This document shows, piece after piece, positions 7,478-15,825 of a stretch of DNA of 64,000 nt. Each line of letters begins with the position of its first letter. The first letter of the stretch is position 1. A program made the translations under genes and the position numbers. This DNA comes from JAIBJN01 sp963839745. GTDB lineage: Bacteria; Actinomycetota; Thermoleophilia; Gaiellales; Gaiellaceae. The stretch covers positions 62,001 to 126,000 of the forward strand of contig CAWIWC010000001.1 of NCBI GenBank assembly GCA_963839745.1, in the 5' to 3' direction. The notes beneath the pieces are model-generated. The model made no database searches, was not told the origin of the DNA, and saw only the letters and a list, made by a program, of their open reading frames with translations.

Positions 7478-8232
7478 AGGGCCTGAAGGTCGTCGTCGGG
7501 CACCTCTATCCCGATTACCTCAACATCTACGCCGACCGGGGCAACATCGCAGTCCTGGAGCGGCGTGCGACCTGGCGCGGGATCGCCTTCGAGCACCGGA
7601 CGATCGAGCTCGGCGAGCCCGTCGTCCCTGGGGAGCACGACCTGCTGTACGTCGGCGGCGGGCAGGACCGCGAGCAGGCCCTGGTCGCGGCCGACCTGGT
7701 CGAGAAGGGCGATGCGCTGAAGGAGTCGGCCGCGGGCGGGGCGTCGATTCTGGCGGTGTGCGGCGGCTACCAGCTGCTCGGGCGCTCGTACCGGGGGCGC
7801 GACGGCGAGGTGTTGCCCGGCGTCGGCCTCTTCCCGCACGAGACCGTCGCCGGAGAGCGCCGCATGATCGGAGACGTGCTCCTCGAGTGCGAGCTCGAGC
7901 CGGGCGGGAAGCGCCTGCTCGCCGGCTTCGAGAACCATGCAGGCCGCACGGTCCTCGACCCCGGCGCCGAGGCGCTCGGTCGCGTGGTCGCCGGCTTCGG
8001 GAACGATGGCGAAAGCGGCTTCGAAGGGTGCCGCGTGGGCCGCGCGGTCGGCACATACCTCCACGGGCCGCTCCTCCCTCGCAACCCCTGGTTCGCCGAC
8101 TGGCTCCTGGCGCAGGCGCTCGCGCATCGCGGCGGCGCGCCGCCGGCGCTCGCCCCCCTCGAGGACGACCTCGAGGCCGAGGCGCAGAAGGTCTCCGCGG
8201 GCCGCGCTCGCTCGCGCGGCGGCCGCTACTGA
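7474..8232 (+). CDS. gatD: lipid II isoglutaminyl synthase, GatD glutaminase subunit
   Basis: GatD is a class I (CobB/CobQ-type) glutamine amidotransferase that feeds ammonia to MurT. The 252-residue protein starts with KVVVGHLYPDYLNIYADRGN. It carries the nucleophile Cys96 in VCGGYQLLG and the catalytic His197 in GTYLHGPLL. Translation is coupled to murT through a GTGA overlap. It ends before a hairpin at 8268-8285. Confidence 0.93.
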   Translation: MKGLKVVVGHLYPDYLNIYADRGNIAVLERRATWRGIAFEHRTIELGEPVVPGEHDLLYVGGGQDREQALVAADLVEKGDALKESAAGGASILAVCGGYQLLGRSYRGRDGEVLPGVGLFPHETVAGERRMIGDVLLECELEPGGKRLLAGFENHAGRTVLDPGAEALGRVVAGFGNDGESGFEGCRVGRAVGTYLHGPLLPRNPWFADWLLAQALAHRGGAPPALAPLEDDLEAEAQKVSAGRARSRGGRY

Positions 8233-8267
8233 GCCCGTCCCCGGGGGACCCCCCGATTTCGATCCTA

Positions 8268-8285
8268 GTGCGCGAAAACGCGCAC
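8268..8285. terminator. bidirectional terminator candidate between gatD and the Nudix gene
   Basis: GTGCGCG and CGCGCAC form a perfect 7-bp stem around an AAAA loop. It lies between two convergent gene ends (gatD at 8232 and Nudix at 8306). There is no clear T tract on either strand. Confidence 0.5.
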
Positions 8286-8305
8286 GTGATGCGCGATTCG
8301 TGCCG

Positions 8306-8755
8306 TCACGGTGCCCAGAGCGAGCCGAGATAGACCGTCGGGTCGCCCGGTTGCCAGCGGGCCAGGAACCGCTGGATCGGCGGATGGACAGCAAGGCCCG
8401 CCAACTCCTCGACGTCGAACAGGCGATGGTTCCAGACGGCCTCGTCCTGCGACGCCACACGCTCCAGCGACCGTTCCCCGAGGTGGCCCGCGAAGACGAT
8501 GTGGACGACGTGCTTGGTCGGCCAGCCGGCCGGGGCGATCGACTCAGCGAGTGCGACGGGCCCCTCGAGCGGCAGATCGGAGTCGAGCCCGACTTCCTCG
8601 GCGAGCTCGCGCCGCATCGCCTCGAGGAGCGTCTCCCCCGCGCTCACCCCTCCGCCGGGCAGCAGCCAGTACTCGCGGCCGGCCTTCTCGTGGCGGACGA
8701 GGAGGATGCGGCTCTCGCGCCGCAGGATCGCGGAGACACGGATGCGCGGCTCCAT
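8306..8755 (-). CDS. Nudix hydrolase
   Basis: A Nudix box is present in full: GGVSAGETLLEAMRRELAEE followed by VGL, matching Gx5Ex7REUxEExGU. The enzyme should hydrolyse a nucleoside diphosphate linked to another moiety, but its substrate is not predictable. I place the start at ATG 8755, five bases past the dut stop, giving 149 residues; the frame could begin at 8788 inside dut. It is the last gene of the hflX-dut-Nudix run, which suggests a role in clearing altered or non-canonical nucleotides (inference). Confidence 0.85.
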   Translation of the reverse strand: MEPRIRVSAILRRESRILLVRHEKAGREYWLLPGGGVSAGETLLEAMRRELAEEVGLDSDLPLEGPVALAESIAPAGWPTKHVVHIVFAGHLGERSLERVASQDEAVWNHRLFDVEELAGLAVHPPIQRFLARWQPGDPTVYLGSLWAP

Positions 8756-8759
8756 CGCG

Positions 8760-9197
8760 TCACGTCGTCCTTGACGACCCGAAGCCACGAACGCCGCGCT
8801 CGGTCCCCGGCAGCTCGTCGACCTCGACGAGCTCGAGCTCGGGAATGGGCAGCACGACGAGCTGCGCGATGCGGTCGCCCGGCTCGGCGACGAAGGTGTG
8901 CTCCGCGTCGGTGTTGAGCAGGACGACGCGGATCTCGCCCCGGTAGCCGGCGTCGATCAGCCCGGGCGAGTTGACGACGCTGATCCCCTGGCGCGCTGCG
9001 AGACCCGAGCGCGGCTGGACGAAGCCGGCGTAGCCCTCCGGAATGGCCACCGCGAGGCCGGTCGGCACGACGGCCCTCTCCCCCGGGCCGAGCTCGACGC
9101 GCTCGCAGGTCGCCAGATCGAGGCCGGCGTCGCCCGAGTAGGCGCGCTCGGGGAGCCTCGCCTCCTCGTGCAGCCGCACGATCGGGAGGTCGATCAC
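8760..9197 (-). CDS. dut: dUTP diphosphatase
   Basis: dUTPase converts dUTP to dUMP plus pyrophosphate, keeping uracil out of DNA and supplying thymidylate synthesis. The 145-residue protein has the family motifs in order: AGLDLAT, RSGLA, GLIDAGYRGEIRVVLLN, GDRIAQLVV and the C-terminal RGVRGFGSS loop. The GTG start overlaps the hflX stop in a GTGA arrangement, so the two are translationally coupled. Confidence 0.95.
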   Translation of the reverse strand: MIDLPIVRLHEEARLPERAYSGDAGLDLATCERVELGPGERAVVPTGLAVAIPEGYAGFVQPRSGLAARQGISVVNSPGLIDAGYRGEIRVVLLNTDAEHTFVAEPGDRIAQLVVLPIPELELVEVDELPGTERGVRGFGSSRTT

Positions 9198-10507
9198 GCC
9201 TTGCGCGCCTGGGTGGCCGGGGCTTCCGCGTCCGCGATGAGATAGGGCGCGAAGCGGACGAGCTCCCGCTCGGGGAGGCGCGCGTGGACGAGCACGCCAT
9301 CCGGGCGGTCGACGCGTTCCTCGATCGGCGCGCCGAGGTCGTACAGCTCCGTGAGCACCCGGCCGCTCCCGTGCGGCACGAGGAGCTTGACGGGCCGGAA
9401 GCGGTCGGCGAAGCACTCCGCGATGTGCGCCCGGAGCTCCTCGAGGCCCTCGCCGCCCGACGCTGAGATCTGGAGGGCGTCCGGGAAGCGGTTCCCGAGG
9501 CGCCGGCGGCGAAGCGGGTCGACGAGGTCGATCTTGTTGAGGACGAGCTCGACGGGCAGCTCGCGGGCGCCGATCTCGGACAGGACGCCGTCGACAGCGG
9601 CGATCGTCTCCTCCATGCGCTCGTCCTCCTCGGACGCGTCGACGACGTGCAGCACGAGGTCCGCGAGCAGCGTCTCCTCGAGCGTGGCGGCGAAGCCCTC
9701 GACCAGCTGGTGCGGCAGTCGCCTGATGAAGCCGACCGTGTCGGTGACCAGGTAGCGGCGGCCGTCGTGGACGAACCCGCGCGTGGTCGGGTCGAGCGTC
9801 TCGAAGAGGCGGTCGTTGACCGAGGCCTCGGCGTCGGTGAGCGCATTCAGGAGCGTCGACTTGCCGGCGTTCGTGTACCCGGCGAGGGCGACCACGGGGA
9901 CGACGCTCTCCTCGCGCGCCTTCCTCTGGAGCGCGCGGCGCTTCTCGAGCTCGCGCAGCTTGCGCTTGAGGAGACCGATGCGGCGCCGGGCGATGCGGCG
10001 GTCGGTCTCGAGCTGGGACTCGCCCGGGCCTCGCGTCCCGATCCCGCCGCCGAGGCGCTCGAGGTGCTGCCACATGCCGCGCATGCGCGGAAGGTTGTAC
10101 TCGAGCTGGGCGAGCTCGACCTGGAGCTTGCCCTCCGCACTGCGCGCGTGCTGGGCAAAGATGTCGAGGATCAGCTGCGTCCGGTCGATCACGCGCGCGG
10201 TCAGCGCGTCCTCGAGGCGCCGTTGCTGCCCCGGGTCGAGCTCGTCGTCGACGATGAGCGACTCGGCGCCGGAGCCCTTCACTTGCTCCTTGAGCTCCTC
10301 GAGCTTGCCCTTGCCGACGTACGTGCGCACATCCGGCGCAGGCCGGCGCTGGACGAGCTCGCCGACCGGCTCGACGCCGGCCGTGCGCAGCAGCTCGCGC
10401 AGCTCTCCGAGCTCCTGTTCCTCGTCCACTCCGGGCGCCAACACGGCGACGACGAATCCGCGCTCGGGCTCCGCTCCGGGCGCGGGGTCCGGGTGGTGGT
10501 GACTCAC
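9194..10507 (-). CDS. hflX: GTPase HflX, ribosome-associated
   Basis: HflX binds the large ribosomal subunit and rescues or splits stalled ribosomes under stress. The 437-residue protein has an N-terminal HflX domain (TYVGKGKLEEL, DDELDPGQQRRLE, RTQLILDIFAQHA) and a glycine-rich linker with GGGIGTRGPGE. The G domain has G1 GYTNAGKST near 207-216, G3 DTVGFI, G4 NKIDL and G5 SASGGEG. The start is GTG. The gene follows dapL by seven bases and overlaps dut. Confidence 0.94.
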   Translation of the reverse strand: MSHHHPDPAPGAEPERGFVVAVLAPGVDEEQELGELRELLRTAGVEPVGELVQRRPAPDVRTYVGKGKLEELKEQVKGSGAESLIVDDELDPGQQRRLEDALTARVIDRTQLILDIFAQHARSAEGKLQVELAQLEYNLPRMRGMWQHLERLGGGIGTRGPGESQLETDRRIARRRIGLLKRKLRELEKRRALQRKAREESVVPVVALAGYTNAGKSTLLNALTDAEASVNDRLFETLDPTTRGFVHDGRRYLVTDTVGFIRRLPHQLVEGFAATLEETLLADLVLHVVDASEEDERMEETIAAVDGVLSEIGARELPVELVLNKIDLVDPLRRRRLGNRFPDALQISASGGEGLEELRAHIAECFADRFRPVKLLVPHGSGRVLTELYDLGAPIEERVDRPDGVLVHARLPERELVRFAPYLIADAEAPATQARKA

Positions 10508-10514
10508 AAAGCGA

Positions 10515-11690
10515 TTATGCCCGTGATTCGACGCGGAGCGAAGACGCGATCCGGCCGGCCGCCTCTTCCAGCCGCTCGTCGGCGACCGTGAGGGAGATCC
10601 GGACGAACCCCTCGCCGGACGGGCCGAACGAGGGCCCGGGCGAGACGATCACGGCCGCCTGCGTGAGAACGAGCTCCGTGAAGCTTGCGGAATCGTGGCC
10701 CGGCGGCACGCGCACCCAGATGTACGGCGTGGCCCGCGGGGGCTCCGCGGGGATCCCGATGGCCGCGAGCGCGTCGACCATCAGGTCGCGCCGTCGCCGG
10801 TAGACCTCCGACATCTCCTGCGGGAACGCCCGCGCATCCGTGAGCGCCGCGACGCCGGCGTGCTGGAGCGCGTCGAACATGCCCGAGTCGAGGTTCGTCT
10901 TCAACTGGCGGTAGCGCTCGACGACCTCGGCGTTGCCCGCGATCCAGCCGATCCTCCACCCGGTCATGTTCCAGCCCTTCGACAGGGAGAAGATCTCGGC
11001 GCCGACGTCCTTCGCGCCAGGCGTGGCGAGGAAGCTCGGCGGCCGGTAGCCGTCGAAGGCGATCTCGGTGTACGACGAGTCGTGGACGGCGATCACGTCG
11101 TGCTCGCGCGCGAAGGCGACCGCGCGCTCGAAGAACCCGTCCGCGACGACGGCGCCCGTCGGGTTGTTCGGGTAGTTGAAGAAGAGGAGGTTCGCCCGCG
11201 CGGCCACGTCGCCCGGGATCGAGGCCAGGTCGGGCATGAAGGCGTTCTCCTCGGCCAGCGGCAGGTAGTGCACGTCGGCGCCGGCGAAGACGGGCCCAGA
11301 GGTGTACGGCGGATAGCCGGGGTCGGGCGAGAGGCAGACGTCGCCGGGGTCGAGGCACGCAAGCGCGACGTGGGCCACGCCCTCCTTGCCGCCGAGCACC
11401 GGAATGACCTCGGTCTCCGGGTCGATGTCGACCTCGAAGCGGTCGCGGTAGAAGCCCGAGACGGCCTCGCGGAAGGGCGCCAGCCCTCGGTTGGACGGGT
11501 ACTGGTGCGTCTCGGGCTCCGCGACCGCGCGCTGGAGCGCCTCGATCACCGCTGGGGGCGTCGGGAGGTCGGGGTCGCCGATCCCGAGCGAGATCACGTC
11601 CGCGCCCTCGGCGCGCATCGCCTCGATCTTCCGCTCGATCTCCGCGAAGAGGTACGGAGGGACCTGGTCGAGGCGCGAGGCGAACCTCAT
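10515..11690 (-). CDS. dapL: LL-diaminopimelate aminotransferase (class I/II PLP enzyme)
   Basis: DapL converts tetrahydrodipicolinate directly to LL-2,6-diaminopimelate, bypassing the succinylase, acetylase and dehydrogenase routes. The 391-residue protein has GIGDPDLPTPPAVIEAL, YPPYTSG, NYPNNPTGAVV and the PLP lysine in SLSKGWNMTGWRIGW near residue 235, with the final substrate-binding Arg in GFVRISLT. The ATG start at 11690 overlaps the dapF stop (ATGA). The call rests on adjacency to dapF and on dapA/dapB in the same window with no dapC/D/E; a related aspartate-type aminotransferase is the alternative. Confidence 0.85.
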   Translation of the reverse strand: MRFASRLDQVPPYLFAEIERKIEAMRAEGADVISLGIGDPDLPTPPAVIEALQRAVAEPETHQYPSNRGLAPFREAVSGFYRDRFEVDIDPETEVIPVLGGKEGVAHVALACLDPGDVCLSPDPGYPPYTSGPVFAGADVHYLPLAEENAFMPDLASIPGDVAARANLLFFNYPNNPTGAVVADGFFERAVAFAREHDVIAVHDSSYTEIAFDGYRPPSFLATPGAKDVGAEIFSLSKGWNMTGWRIGWIAGNAEVVERYRQLKTNLDSGMFDALQHAGVAALTDARAFPQEMSEVYRRRRDLMVDALAAIGIPAEPPRATPYIWVRVPPGHDSASFTELVLTQAAVIVSPGPSFGPSGEGFVRISLTVADERLEEAAGRIASSLRVESRA

Positions 11691-12484
11691 GTGCCGGACA
11701 CCTCTTCCAGGAGCTCGGGCGAGACCTCGCCTGTGCAGATCTCCTGTGCGGCGCCCGTCAGGCGCGCGTTGAAGCCGGAGTCGAGCTCGACCTGCATGTC
11801 GCCTCCCGCCAGGTGGATGGTGATGGGGCTCTCGCACCAGCCGTTCGCGACGGAGGCGCCCGCCACGGCCACGGCGCTCGTCCCCGAGGACATCGTCTCC
11901 CCCGCGCCGCGCTCCCAGACGCCGACCGTCGCCTCTTGGCCCGAGTCGACGTGCACGAGCTGGACGTTGGTGCGCTCCGGGAAGCGCGGGTGATTCTCGA
12001 CCAGCGGCCCGAGGCGCAGGAGCTCGGAACGCTCCGGATCGCGGCGGATGACCGCGTGCGGGTTCCCGACGGAGACCGGCGTGAACTCAACCTCTGCCCC
12101 GTTCACAGCCAGGAGCTCGGGCGTCCCGACCTCGACCGGCCCCATCTCCGTCTCGACCTCGAGACCGTCGCGCATGCGCGCCACGACCTCGCGCGGCCCG
12201 ACGGTGACGACGACCTCGCGCTCGTCGCTGCGGCGCGCCAGCCAGCGTGCGGCGATCCGCGTGCCGTTGCCGGACAGCTCGGCCGTGGACCCGTCCGGGT
12301 TCCAGATGACGATCTCCGCGCGCGGCCCTTCGGCGGAGAGCACCTCGAGAATGCCGTCGGAGCCGATGCCGAGGTGGTAGTCGCAGAGCCGCCGGACGAG
12401 CGGGGCTTCAAGCGGGAAGCCGACGTCAGCCCGCTCGACGAGCAGGTAGTCGTTGCCGAGCCCGTGCCACTTCGAGAATCTCAT
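11687..12484 (-). CDS. dapF: diaminopimelate epimerase homologue lacking both catalytic cysteines
   Basis: The 265-residue protein has the DapF fold signatures: FSKWHGLGNDYLLV at the N-terminus, GSDGIL, NPDGSTAE, SVGNPHAVI and ERGAGET. DapF normally interconverts LL- and meso-diaminopimelate using two cysteines, one in (M)CGNG and one in (A)CGTG. Here these read LSGNGTR, with Ser71 (codon TCC at 12272-12274), and SSGTS, with Ser200 (codon TCG at 11885-11887). Both catalytic positions are therefore serine. The start is ATG at 12484, inside the last 59 bases of miaA. Operon position between miaA and dapL supports orthology, but standard epimerase activity is doubtful or proceeds differently. 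Confidence 0.85.
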   Translation of the reverse strand: MRFSKWHGLGNDYLLVERADVGFPLEAPLVRRLCDYHLGIGSDGILEVLSAEGPRAEIVIWNPDGSTAELSGNGTRIAARWLARRSDEREVVVTVGPREVVARMRDGLEVETEMGPVEVGTPELLAVNGAEVEFTPVSVGNPHAVIRRDPERSELLRLGPLVENHPRFPERTNVQLVHVDSGQEATVGVWERGAGETMSSGTSAVAVAGASVANGWCESPITIHLAGGDMQVELDSGFNARLTGAAQEICTGEVSPELLEEVSGT

Positions 12485-13349
12485 CGGCGACCGCGTCCAA
12501 AGGACGATCGGCCCGAACGCTAACAACGCCGGGAATGCGGCGGAGCCACTTGCGCTGGTAGGCGGCGTACTGCCGCGTCCGGCGGACGACGGCCTCGACG
12601 GCCTCGTCGGCGGGGAGCGTCCCGAACTCCTCGAGCCCGATCACCTTGCCCGCCGTCGTCGACAGCGGGCCTGCAAGGGCGCGCTTCGCCTCGTCCGCCG
12701 CCCCGCGCTCGACCATCGCGCGCGTCCGCTCCTCGATCCGCCGCGCGACGTCCTCAGCAGGGACGTCGAGGCCGACGACCAGCGTCGGATGGCGCATCTC
12801 TTCCGTCCAGAGGCGGTCGGCGCTCCGGGCGGAGCGACGGATCCCGCCTCGGCGAGCTCGAGCGCCCGCACGACGCGGCGGCGGTCGTTCGGGTGGACAG
12901 CTGCGGCGGCGTCGGGGTCGGCGGCCGCCAGAGCCTCGTGTGCGGCCTCCGCCCCGCTTTCGTCGTAGAGCGTCGACCACCGCTCCCGCGAGCCCGGCGG
13001 AGGCGCCGGGCGGCACGTCGAGCTCGGCGAGCGCCGCGCGGAGGTAGAGGCCCGTGCCCCCGGCGACGATCGGAAGTGCGCCCGGCCGCAAGGATCTCGT
13101 CGACCGCGGCGTGCGCCAGCTCGGCGTACTCGGCTACCGAGCCCTCGTGGTCGAGCGGCCAGATCGCGACCAGCCGGGTCGGACCGCTCCGGCTGGTTCG
13201 TGATGATCGGCAGGCCGCGGTACGCCTGCATGGCGTCGGCGGACACGATCTCGGCCGGTGATTCGCTCGGCAATCGCCTCCGCCACGGCGCTCTTCCCGG
13301 AGGCCGTCGGCCCGAAGATGGCCAGAACGAGGCCGTCTGACCTAGCCAT
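12426..13349 (-). pseudogene. miaA: tRNA dimethylallyltransferase MiaA, five frame breaks
   Basis: MiaA adds a dimethylallyl group to A37 of tRNAs reading UNN codons. The MiaA sequence is recoverable only by switching frames. MARSDGLVLAIFGPTASGKS (P-loop) leads to PAEIVSADAMQAYRG, then RLVAIWPLDHEG, LPIVAGGTGLYLRAAL, WSTLYDE...HPNDRRRVVRALEL, and finally RLWTEEMRHPTLVVGLD through QYAAYQRKWLRRIPGV. Single extra bases near 13259, 13177, 13077 and 12989, plus a fifth break near 12835, explain the shifts. All motifs are otherwise well kept, so decay is very recent or the sequence is locally poor. The 3' end overlaps dapF by 59 bases. Confidence 0.85.
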
Positions 13350-13446
13350 GCCCCAAGAGGTGGAGGGGCCGCCGCGGGCCTCCCTCCGCTTCGAGCGTAA
13401 CGCTCATAGGCGCACGCGTTGGTCGCGCATCGTCAGAAGAGTGTGA

Positions 13447-14769
13447 CTACGCCGCGGCGAGGGCCGTCTCGGTCCCACGCAGCGTCGTCGACGTGGCCCC
13501 CTCGATGCGCACCGGGACGAGATCTCCGGCCGCCGCGGTGCCGTGGAAGTTCACGGTCGTGTTGCGCCGCGTGCGCCCTCGCAGGACACCGGGATCCGTG
13601 CGGCTCGGCCCCTCGACGAGGACTTCCTCCACGCCGCCGACGCGCTCCTCGTTTCGCTCGCGCGCAATGCGCTGGACGACGTCGATGAGCCGCTCGATGC
13701 GCTCGCGCTTGACCTCGTCGGGCACCTGGTCAGGCATCGTTGCCGCCTCCGTCCCGCGCCGCGGGCTGAAGACGAACGTGAACGCCCCGTCGTAGCGCAC
13801 CTCCTCGACGACCTCGAGGGTCTCGAGGAAGTCCTCCTCCGTCTCCCCCGGGAACCCGACGATGATGTCCGTCGTGAGCGCGAGGTCGGGAACGGCTGCG
13901 CGCATCTTCCCGACGAGCTCCAGGTAGCGCTCGCGCCCGTAGGTTCGCCGCATGCGCTTCAGCACCCGGCTCGACCCGGACTGGAGCGGCAGGTGCGTGT
14001 GCTCGCAGACCGCCGCGCACTCGGCTATCGCCCGGATGACGGGCTCACGGAAGTCCTTCGGGTGCGGGCTCGTGAAGCGGATCCGCTCGATGCCCGCCAC
14101 TGCGTCCACGGCCCGGAGAAGCTCGCCGAACTCCGTCTTCACCTCCGGCACGAGGTCGCGGCCCCACGAGTTGACGTTCTGGCCGAGGAGCGTCACCTCG
14201 CGCACGCCGTCGGCGGCCAGACGCGTCACCTCCGCGACGATGTCGCCCGGCCTGCGGCTCTGCTCGCGGCCGCGAACGGCGGGGACGATGCAGTACGAGC
14301 AGACGGAGTTGCAGCCCATGGAGATCTGCACCCACGCCTGGAACTGCCGCTCGCGATGCGCGGGAAGATCGCCTGCGAACTGGTTCCACTCCGCGAAGCG
14401 CCCGCGCGGGACGCCCATGCCGCCGGCGCCGATCCAGTCGGCCAGATGCGGGATCGACCCGGGGCCGAACGCCACGTCCACGGCGGGATAGAGCTCGAAG
14501 ATCCGCTCGCGCTGTGCCTCGGCGTAGCACCCACCGACCGCGATGACCCGGTCGGGGTCGGCTTTCTTGAGCGCGGTGGCCTGCGCGAGGTGCGCCGCGA
14601 AGCGCTGGTCGGGCTTCTCGCGGACGGTGCACGTGTTGAAGACGATGACGTCCGCCTCCTCGGCCGAGAGCGCTTCGCCGAGGCCGAGTGACTCCAGCAT
14701 CCCCTTGATCCGCTCGGAGTCGTGCGCGTTCATCTGACACCCGAATGTGGTGACGTGATACCGAAGCAA
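13447..14769 (-). CDS. miaB: tRNA-2-methylthio-N6-dimethylallyladenosine synthase
   Basis: MiaB is a radical-SAM methylthiotransferase that converts i6A37, the MiaA product, to ms2i6A37. The roughly 440-residue protein has the UPF0004 cysteines (TFGCQMN, NTCTVRE, VGGCYAE) and the radical-SAM cluster motif MGCNSVCSYC near residue 155. A C-terminal TRAM domain includes NTTVNFHG and GDLVPVRIEG. I place the start at TTG 14769, just ahead of the conserved RYHVTTFGC; the frame remains open upstream to 14892 without conserved sequence. It is intact, unlike its partner miaA. Confidence 0.93.
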   Translation of the reverse strand: MLRYHVTTFGCQMNAHDSERIKGMLESLGLGEALSAEEADVIVFNTCTVREKPDQRFAAHLAQATALKKADPDRVIAVGGCYAEAQRERIFELYPAVDVAFGPGSIPHLADWIGAGGMGVPRGRFAEWNQFAGDLPAHRERQFQAWVQISMGCNSVCSYCIVPAVRGREQSRRPGDIVAEVTRLAADGVREVTLLGQNVNSWGRDLVPEVKTEFGELLRAVDAVAGIERIRFTSPHPKDFREPVIRAIAECAAVCEHTHLPLQSGSSRVLKRMRRTYGRERYLELVGKMRAAVPDLALTTDIIVGFPGETEEDFLETLEVVEEVRYDGAFTFVFSPRRGTEAATMPDQVPDEVKRERIERLIDVVQRIARERNEERVGGVEEVLVEGPSRTDPGVLRGRTRRNTTVNFHGTAAAGDLVPVRIEGATSTTLRGTETALAAA

Positions 14770-14939
14770 CAGATGAGACGGTAGCAAGGGGTCGGTTGAG
14801 CCAAATCGCGCCCACGCGGTGCTGCCAGATTCGAACTGTGGCACGGCGCCCTCGGCTACCTGGCCCCAGCGGTCTACGCCGCCAGCCCGCACCTACCAAT
14901 GAGCGACTCTGGCTGAATGCGGCACCTATGTCGCGTGCT

Positions 14940-15563
14940 TTAGGTCGTGGCCGTCGCGTACTGCGGGCGCCCGGTGGGTCGGTAGACCTGGATCGTCACC
15001 CCGATGGGGGTGGCCCGCGAGTCGACCAGCTCAAGTGCCATGTCCGGGCCGGTGGCGGGGAAGAGCCGCGTGCCCTGGCCGACGACCACGGGATAGGTGA
15101 GCAGGATGATCTCGTCGACCAGGTGGTTATCGACGAGCCAGCGGACCAGGTTGCCGCTGCCGTGCACTTGCAGCTCGCCTCCCGGCTTGGCTTTCAGCTC
15201 GCCGACGGCGGCCGCGACGTCTCCGGAGAGGACGGTCGTGTCCGCCCATTGCGGGTCGGTGAGCGTGGTCGATGCCACGTACTTGGGCATCGTGTTCAAC
15301 GCCACTGAGATCGGGTTGTTGCCCTGATTTGCCCCCCAGGAGCCGGTTCCCCAGGAGCCGGCAAAGATCTCGTAGGTCCGCCGGCCGAACAAGAACCCAT
15401 CGGCGCGCTGGAAGACCTCGCCGAGGAACGTCTCGGCCTCGTTGTCGAAGAGCGGCAAGGCCCATCCGCCGCGCTCGAATCCGCCCCTGCGGTCCTCATC
15501 CGGCCCGCCGAGGCCCTGGATCACTCCATCGACAGAGACGTGCGTGATGGTCGTCAGTTTCAT
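14940..15563 (-). CDS. dihydrofolate-reductase-like protein (RibD C-terminal family)
   Basis: The 207-residue protein matches the RibD_C/DHFR-like family common in actinobacteria: MKLTTITHVSVDGVIQG at the start, FLFGRRTYEIFAGSWG, PKYVAST, QVHGSGNLVRWLV and a C-terminal LVDEIILLTYPVVVGQGTRLF. Such proteins bind NADPH, but most have no known substrate; true folate reduction is unlikely. The ATG at 15563 is preceded by a good AGAAGGGA site, which decides the start. It lies in what looks like an insertion between rny and miaB. Confidence 0.85.
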   Translation of the reverse strand: MKLTTITHVSVDGVIQGLGGPDEDRRGGFERGGWALPLFDNEAETFLGEVFQRADGFLFGRRTYEIFAGSWGTGSWGANQGNNPISVALNTMPKYVASTTLTDPQWADTTVLSGDVAAAVGELKAKPGGELQVHGSGNLVRWLVDNHLVDEIILLTYPVVVGQGTRLFPATGPDMALELVDSRATPIGVTIQVYRPTGRPQYATATT

Positions 15564-15762
15564 GGCCACAGGTCCCTTCTCGTTGGTTGGTCGTCGTTCG
15601 GTAAGACCGGACCGCCGCACCGACCTCATCGGTCATGCCACGGTCCGTGCTGTGCAGCTCATGCTGTGCGTTCTCCGAACGCGGGCCGCACATCGGCGAG
15701 CGGTATGACCTGCCGCCTGCACCCACCAATGACCGCGAACTGTACCGGGGTCGTAAATGGTC

Positions 15763-15791
15763 TTGTCCCTGGCGGACACGGGGTTTACCAT
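15763..15791 (+). promoter_or_regulatory. candidate promoter of the secreted nuclease gene
   Basis: TTGTCC (15763-15768) and TACCAT (15786-15791) are spaced by 17 bp, about 35 bp before the ATG at 15826. This placement argues against a start further upstream at 15757. Confidence 0.4.
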
Positions 15792-15825
15792 CGCCCAGTC
15801 CGTCTCAACCCTGGGGGTTTTCCGA

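Noticed and set aside
15757..15825. Upstream in-frame start for the secreted nuclease
   Set aside because: A start here would bury the signal peptide, and a promoter-like pair (15763-15791) lies inside this stretch.
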